Below are positions 57,401-64,000 of a stretch of 64,000 nucleotides of DNA, piece after piece. The stretch covers positions 30,051,927 to 30,115,926 of the forward strand of contig OW387136.1 in the NCBI GenBank assembly GCA_936440205.1. Direction: 5' to 3'. The notes beneath the pieces were generated by a model, which saw nothing but the letters and a program-made list of their open reading frames with translations, was not told the origin of the DNA and ran no database searches. Position numbers and translations under genes: made by a program. Source of the DNA: Lepidonotus clava. Lineage: Eukaryota; Annelida; Polychaeta; Phyllodocida; Polynoidae. Positions within the stretch are counted from its first letter, which is position 1. Each line of letters opens with the position of its first letter.

Positions 57401-60400
57401 TGCTCCTGAAGGGCCTGCAAACACAACTCATTCTGCTATTTCTTTGCTTTGGAACTCCTTTATTCTGTCAACTTCAAATTTGAGACTATGATATATAGAA
57501 TGGTGTCAACATATTTGTTGTCATATGCTTTTTATTCATACAAGAATGTTATTCTAAGGTAACAATGATAATCTCTCTCCTAAGCAGCATCCTTATCCGG
57601 ACCTACCTGTCTAAACATCTCGGGGAAGTCGTAGACGTAGGTGGTGCCGTTAGACTGGGCCTGGAAGCGTTTGAGCTGTAGGTGGTCCTTGGTGACGTAG
57701 GGCGTGGCCTGCAGCAGGCCGTGCAGCAGGCCCTGCTTGGCGCCGTACGCTTGGAACATGTTCTGAAAATACATCATCATCCTCTTGTTATTTGGAGTAT
57801 AAGGTATTGGCCATGGAATTTCCTTATGCAATTAAAGTTGAATGAAATTATTCATTTTGCATGCAGGGCTGTACTAAGTGTGTCGATCAAGTCAAAACAT
57901 TTCCTGTGAAAGTTCAGGGTGAGACAAAATCATCAAAATCATCATATAGGTTTACGCTTGACTTATCAGAAAACCATTTACGACCGAGACAAGCCAGATC
58001 AAAATTAAATGGTACTGCATGATAGCTATACACTAGTATATTCATAAGGACACATTTTTGGAATGTATTATAAAAGAGGAAAAAAACACGTTACGTTTAC
58101 GTTACGTCAAGCCTTGGAGTATCTGAAACTCCCTATTATTGAAATGTCTCCTTTCCCATTCAAACTTGACCAACTGATGACACGATATTGGGTTAGCAAG
58201 TGATTAGTCTGGTTCTCACCTGGCCTGTGCGCTCATCCGTGACCTCCTTGTACATGGAGATGTCCAGGTAGTAACCCGACTCGTTGGTGAGGAAGAGGCG
58301 GATGGGAATGCTCTTGGACTTATTGGGCAGTCGGATCGTCATCTTGATCTCGGCCTGGAGAACCCGCAGTTTCCAGATGCGGCTACCGTAGCGCATCACC
58401 ATGCTGCGGACAGTGTCCTCCAGCTAGAGTAAGAACGTATAGGTTTAATAACTAATACATACATATTCGTTGAAAAATACCCCATATTATAGGGTTGTAT
58501 GCACCGTTAATTTTGAATTGACAAAGTCCGATAGATATCTTCACAAAAGTCAAGGTTATTTTCCAAAAGAATCATTTAGAATGAGATTTCTTGAAAACAA
58601 AAAGACTTGTTTTCTTTCTCAGCACGGAAATTTCAATTTGCCACAACAAAGTTAGATAAAGAATGTTTACCTTTGCAGGGTCACTGAGGGTCATGGTCGG
58701 GACGAAGTTCAAGAAGATGTGGTTACAGTCGGTTCGGGCGGACTGTGAGAGGAATTCAAGCACAGTTTAAGACAGTGAACAGAAGGGTATTGTTTAATGG
58801 TGAGGTACCATACATATCTTCACTCCAAGAAATAAGACTATTGCGATTAAAATGAGATTATAGGACAAGGCATTATCACCAAGTTTTGGAAAATGGTTCC
58901 AAGTAAAGTTCACAAGTAATATTCAAGTATCCTAAGAGACAGTTCCCGGTAGAGATTTCTGGTTTAATAACCTGCATTTATCGTAATAACCAGAAGTCTC
59001 CGCTGGGTACTTACCATTGGGTGGGAGAAGGCTACTTCTAGGGCGTCCATGGCTTCTAACAAGGTTCGCTCTCCTTCATTCCGGAGGTATTCAAATGAGG
59101 CTTCCTAAAATAGTGGGTAGAAAACGGTTTAGACATTTAAACGAACAGGTGCATATCTTATTCAAGTTGCTTTGAATTATAATCAGGTATGAAATTGCAC
59201 AGATATACAAGCAAACTAAAAGACAATTGTTGATGGGTTTACCTTGGTGACAAGATCGGAATGGCGGATGATGGAGCGGACGAAGAAGCGGTAGTCTGTC
59301 ACCTCCTGACCCTTGGCCACTTGCTGAAGGTAAAGTAGACCAGTTTTAATATTCAATTCATCGAAAAAAAACAAGAGGGTTTTCTAGAAAGACCGAACTT
59401 TTAACCCAAATAGATTTCTCTATACATATGTGAATTTATTCAGAACAGCGTAGAGCATGATGTGTGCAAGTTTGATCACACTTAGAAGAAACAGTCAAAG
59501 TGGAGTTAGACAGGAAAAAGCAGATGTCTCACCTTAGCCTTGCCCAGGTAGAGGTGCATGCGGTGGTTCTCAATGGGGATGGCCTCCAGGTCAAAGTTCC
59601 TCATACGATTAATCTCCAGCTGGAAGGCGAGCGCCGGCTCAAGGTGACGGTAGATTCGATCCTCCAGAAACTAGAACAAAATAGCCGTATATAGATATAT
59701 AGATACATCTAGATGAACATACATAGATTGCACTTAACCTAAGCTGGTCAATATACTGAAAGTTCTAATGAAGCTGCATACAATTGTTTATATCAGTAGG
59801 CAGGAGACATAGCCAAAACAGCAGTGTGTGTATATATAACGCAACCGTTATCAAGCCTAATCGAAAATACATTTAAAAAATCTTTTGAAGTAACTGGGGG
59901 GAAAATAAGTAACGTGGACGTTGTTTACTGGAAAAACTTTTTCAATCTAGTGTTAACGCCTAGTTATGTTATTAATTAATGCAATGAAATAGTAGCTGCC
60001 AAGCAGAAGCATATAAGCATCTAGTACTTCTGTTGAATTGTTAATATTGCTTATGTAATATTTAAGCTGAAGTCTTATGAATGGAAATAAAGTGTCCGGA
60101 GATAGTTAACCTAAAGGCACGTCTATTGATAAAGCAATACACAATGAAGCTCGTTTTAAAAGGAAGGTTCTTTGCCCTTTGTATGTATCATTTTCATTAA
60201 ATCAATTTATTACATCAGATAGAACGTGCCAGGCCCTGCACAGGAAACTTTTAGGTCCCACACATGAGACGGAAATTGATTTGATGTGAATTAACTAATT
60301 CAATACTATTACCATTTTAGAAATACAGGTGAAGATATCGAGATTTGAATTTATTCTTTACCAGTTACATATTCAAAATGAGATCAATTTGGCGTTCTAT

Positions 60401-63400
60401 GTTTTCAGCATGCAGTCAAAGTGAAATAGGAGCTGGAATACATTGTAGGTCTTATCGAGGGAAAGATTGCCCCATATATTTGTGTGCTTCAATCAACGTT
60501 GATTCACACAGTGCAACCACAATATGCCCAATAGCCGCTCCTAAATGTATTCGTGGACCAGAGAGAGGTATGCACGGTATGATAACACAACACAGGCCTT
60601 AAGATAGACGCTGATATCAGGCAGCGGGCCAAATACAACACAATCGACAAGCTGGCAGCTAAGGTGGCAATAGCATTCATATAAGCATTAGCTGTAATTA
60701 TATTCCAGTGAAACATTTGAAACTAACAATTTTGAATAGCCGAAATCACTCGGTGTTAAAACAAACTTTTAATTGATATTTACATTGGTAGTATAGCCAA
60801 AATATATATCGCCAATCCTTAATGAACAATAGTGCAGCTTAGTGCAGGCTGGTCTAATTCAGGAAACAGCTGGTATTAGAACCACTTTAGTGGGTCATGG
60901 GTATCGTGGGATACCCCTAACTCTTGGCTGTTAGTACTTGGTTCGTAACAAACACCCCGAACACGGCACACTTTGCTTAACGCCTGAGGCCACCACTAGA
61001 TACCTACGTTGATGGTGGGCGGCTGGCACGTGGGCACGTCAGAAGGCTGTACTGCCATAGCCTGGCGAGAGGGGACCGGCTACAGTTAGAACAATGGGTA
61101 ACACCGGCTCGATGTACATCACATGCACTGTACATCGCAAAACAATCTAAACAAACTAACCAACGTATAACAAACTACAACAATTCTAACCAGGAACATA
61201 TTAAAGATACTGAGATTCTTATTGACCCTTTGGCCTTAATGGTATAAGAAGATTCTCTTCTTTCTCGGATAGTCATATACTATTAATTTCGTTGACTAAG
61301 CACCCGATCCTGTCTTGTGGGAAAACATTCTTATCCCACCAATAAATATGTTCACTATTTGGAAATGGAAAATCTAGTTGTCTAAGTTTTTATTTTTCCG
61401 ACCCCCTACCGGCATTCTAAACTAACAGCTCAAGTCCATCTTTAAACAAAATATTTTTGATACTAAATTGTATGCTTAGAAGCGGTATTTCAGAAAAAAT
61501 AAAATACGTTTTCAGATATCTTAAAATCCATGACAAAATGAAAACAAAAATTTGTTTCATATATATACATGTGCAATACTTTAGAAAATTAGAACACTAT
61601 ATCAAATATCAGGGACACTACAATAAGTAAATTTAAAGTACTCTTTTTATAGGAAATAGAGCTAAGGGCGTTATGTCCTACCTCTGTTCGGGATCGGTAT
61701 GTGAAGTATTTTGGGAATTCCCTCTGAAAGAAAGAGCATGAACATCTATATGAAAATTGATTATCTTTTTAGACAAAATATCCGATGGATATAAGAAAAA
61801 CAAGTTTCTCTCTCCTTGTTACCATCGTTCTGAGCGACATAACTTCATATATACTTCTTTAAATTACATGTAATCTATTTTTTTCAGATAACAAATAAGT
61901 TGTTACACTTGTTTTCATTATGCCTACGGTAATTACATTAGTACTTGACGTTCTTTTTGCTAGGGCTTTCTTTATCACTTATCACTGATGTGTTGAGTAA
62001 ACTACCCGGTTTACAACAGAAGAGTCAGACTATCGCCTTACCTTGTGAAGGACCACGAAGGTCAGTCGACGAATACCCCGCTCTGCCAGGATACCCTTCT
62101 GTAAACAGATCACAAAACAAAGGTGAAAAAAATGTCTAACAAAGTGCATATCATTGTTTCCAGTGCGCTTTTCCTTTGCCCAAATAAAAGCCATTTGATC
62201 TTCGGAGGCTTTATTCCCTACCTTATTAATTCAAAGATGGGCAGAGGGGTGAACCCCAATTATTTATTTAATCAGTAATCAGAGCTATAAAGAAAAAAGC
62301 TTAAGACCTTAGTGACATTAATCATACGCGTATGGAGGTTATTTATTCAAATACCTTCCAAATACTATCAAAAAGAGACCGACCTTTTCGGTGCAGTAGT
62401 CGCCAAACATGTCAGCGTAGTGAGTGTCTTCGTGTTCGTCCTCCATGCGTATACAGATATTGACGATGTGGATCGGCTCGTCAACCTTCTTCTGTAGAAA
62501 AATATGACATTGTTTAGAGAAGGAACAGAAAATCACACGAGTGCAAGCCCACGACAACTAACCCGATGATACCATGACTTTGTTTGACGCGCTAATATAA
62601 GGTCACTGGATTCTACTGCCTGCTGTGATAAGAGTCCGACTGTTTGGTAAAAATTAGAAATTAACGTTTACATCGTTTCAATGTAAATTATAATTCTGTG
62701 AAAAATTAAATGTTTACCTAATGATATGTCAGTAAAAAAAGAAATTAATATTTCCTCTAAGCTACCGTCAACAGCTACATGAAATAACTTTATACTTAAT
62801 AACAACTTAAGAAAATCAAAATGTTAATCTACCAACTGTCAAAATTGCTTATGGTACGTAGACATTTAGCCCCTTCACCGGTTTTATTCATTAGTAATAT
62901 TACATCAATTGTTAAGCAGTTAAAATTGTCTAGCCTAGTAAGAATCATCAATTATGTTAGTAAGCTATCCTTTGGACAAAAATAAACGTTATTTATGACT
63001 TTAGAATTATATTTCAACCATGTGCATTCTTCGACATTGGTGAATCTCAATTATATTCCAGTTTGTTGCAGCAATTATATTCCAGTTTGTTGCAGCATGT
63101 TCCTTTTTTAAATATCAAAACCCGTCTCAATAAACCCAATTAGAAAGAGTTCTTTTTCTTGGAGCAAATATGTATAATGTTGTTATAAGTGAGTGAGCTA
63201 TAGCAATCCCCCAAATTATTTGATGATGAATGGATCAATACATCTTGATTTTTCATATTGGTTCACAGCATGGCAGTGGACACAATTTGATACTTAAATA
63301 TTCATTTTATGAATAGATGTGTCCTAATGGGTAGGAATACACGAATCATTGAAAGATATGGCAAGGCAAAGCTAATGGATTTGGGAATATTTTGTGCAAG

Positions 63401-63765
63401 TTAGAGGACAGGCTTCCCAGGATTTGAAGGGAGCAGAAAGGGATTGGAGGATTAAAAAAAAAAAAAAATAGAAACATGTTTTGTGGGTATTTCATACAAA
63501 AGGAGCGCCGACAAGAAAAATAAAGAATTACTGACATATGGTAATTAAGAAAGAAAAATCAGCACATTTCGCTCTTCATGCAGTTGGGTATCATATCCCA
63601 GGGGAAAATGCACAAAATGCTCTCAAACTTATCTCGATAATGCAGGAAGCATGCCAAGCATTACCATATGTTAAGGGTTGTTAAATGTGGCGAGGTGGTA
63701 AGAAAATCAAATTTCGTTTTGGATATACCCCAAGTTAAAAGACTAACCATGTAGGTGTCCCAGTA
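51198..63765 (-). CDS. ACACA: Acetyl-CoA carboxylase, C-terminal half (23 exons)
   Basis: ACC carboxylates acetyl-CoA to malonyl-CoA, the committed step of fatty acid synthesis. Exons in transcript order: 63765-63748, 62491-62384, 62098-62042, 61723-61682, 59670-59533, 59323-59243, 59104-59015, 58742-58671, 58423-58220, 57762-57607, 57414-57259, 56982-56851, 56492-56355, 56055-55935, 55661-55453, 54973-54830, 54491-54318, 54086-53810, 53472-53295, 52953-52686, 52385-52215, 51864-51725, 51369-51198. Together they are 3,246 nt with GT/AG borders and closing phases, or 1,081 residues and a stop. This matches the last 45% of animal ACC1/ACC2; biotin carboxylase and biotin carrier exons lie to the right of the window. 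One ancestral ACC is expected in invertebrates, so ACACA versus ACACB is not distinguished. Confidence 0.97.
54830..57762 (-). CDS. ACACA: ACC carboxyltransferase, N-terminal subdomain
   Basis: Seven exons code [167 protein letters not shown] and [15 protein letters not shown]. The SGARIG Arg and GSGMIAGE glycines are conserved active-site positions of the family. Confidence 0.97.
58220..59670 (-). CDS. ACACA: ACC central region, distal exons
   Basis: Five exons code [60 protein letters not shown], the [20 protein letters not shown] helix, [15 protein letters not shown], and [20 protein letters not shown] followed by [20 protein letters not shown]. All are highly conserved ACC central-domain blocks leading into the carboxyltransferase. 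Confidence 0.97.
59671..61681. other. Long ACC intron
   Basis: Two kilobases without recognised exons. A GC-richer patch at 60880-61120 (ACACCCCGAACACGGCACAC and following) may be a repeat copy; I could not name it. Confidence 0.6.
61682..62491 (-). CDS. ACACA: ACC central region, proximal exons
   Basis: Three short exons code [20 protein letters not shown] and the MFGDYC stretch (62384-62491), [19 protein letters not shown] (62042-62098) and [14 protein letters not shown] (61682-61723). They match the [17 protein letters not shown] and REFPKFFTFR blocks of animal ACC. Confidence 0.93.
62492..63747. other. ACC intron
   Basis: AT-rich. Contains a tandem 22-bp duplication (ATTATATTCCAGTTTGTTGCAGCA, two copies near 63051-63094) and an A run at 63449-63466. 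No exon seen. Confidence 0.6.
63748..63765 (-). CDS. ACACA: Candidate 18-nt ACC microexon (YWDTYM)
   Basis: Between acceptor TCTATCTACAG and donor GTTAGT lie TACTGGGACACCTACATG, six codons in phase 0 directly before the KKVDEPIH exon. Animal ACC is variable just upstream of DEPIHILN, so conservation cannot confirm it. Confidence 0.45.
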
Positions 63766-64000
63766 CTGTAGATAGAGGAGAGAGAAGAGAAATGTATTTT
63801 AAAACGAATATCTATACGAAGTGTCTGTAATCCTGATCATTGCAAGCCTATCAGGTTTTTTTAATAGGAGACTAACTATACCACTTAATCATCATATGTC
63901 GATGGATGCAGCTTAACACTTTTTGAAAGGCCAATGCAATGATGAAAACATGGCTCTAAACAAAAATATTCTCTCGAGTTTTGGACATTTCAAAACAAGC

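Overview
The window looks like nuclear DNA of a marine invertebrate: spliced genes with short exons, AT-rich introns, a Polinton, a CR1/L2-like LINE, tRNA-derived SINE-like copies and MITEs. Nothing in the sequence fixes the phylum; a lophotrochozoan or an invertebrate deuterostome would both fit.

Two host genes converge tail to tail. On the + strand, 408-45436 holds the 3' two-fifths or so of a type-II ferlin (otoferlin-like). It runs from a repeat-rich linker after C2D, through the acidic and poly-lysine linker, C2E and C2F, to a single-pass membrane anchor. All 16 internal exons and the terminal exons close in phase. The striking part is the 3' end: six tandem, diverged, phase-compatible last exons (39270-45436) each encode a complete alternative transmembrane anchor with its own stop. 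On the - strand, 63765-51198 holds 23 exons (3,246 nt, phase-closed) coding the central region and the whole carboxyltransferase domain of acetyl-CoA carboxylase; the biotin carboxylase and biotin carrier parts lie beyond the right edge. The stretch between the two genes (45437-51197) has MITE- and SINE-like sequence and no convincing gene.

The ferlin gene carries two large insertions in its introns. A Polinton/Maverick of 17.75 kb (6045-23796) has a perfect 6-bp target duplication (GACGTT) and inverted ends of about 140 bp. Its set of parts is full: protein-primed DNA polymerase, integrase, packaging ATPase, adenain-type protease, major capsid protein, candidate minor structural proteins and several unknowns. 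It looks whole and recent. Genes on its left half read leftward and those on its right half read rightward in a tight, overlapping series. Next, a full-length-looking LINE on the - strand (about 31.8 to 25.4 kb) lies in the intron after the exon that opens C2E.

The LINE is unusual in two ways. Its ORF1 carries a NADAR (YbiA-like) domain in front of an SGNH-hydrolase-like domain. Its ORF2 follows ORF1 in the same frame after a single UAG and has no in-frame AUG ahead of the endonuclease, which suggests stop-codon readthrough. The main leads are therefore the six alternative ferlin anchors, the NADAR-bearing LINE ORF1 and the UAG junction.
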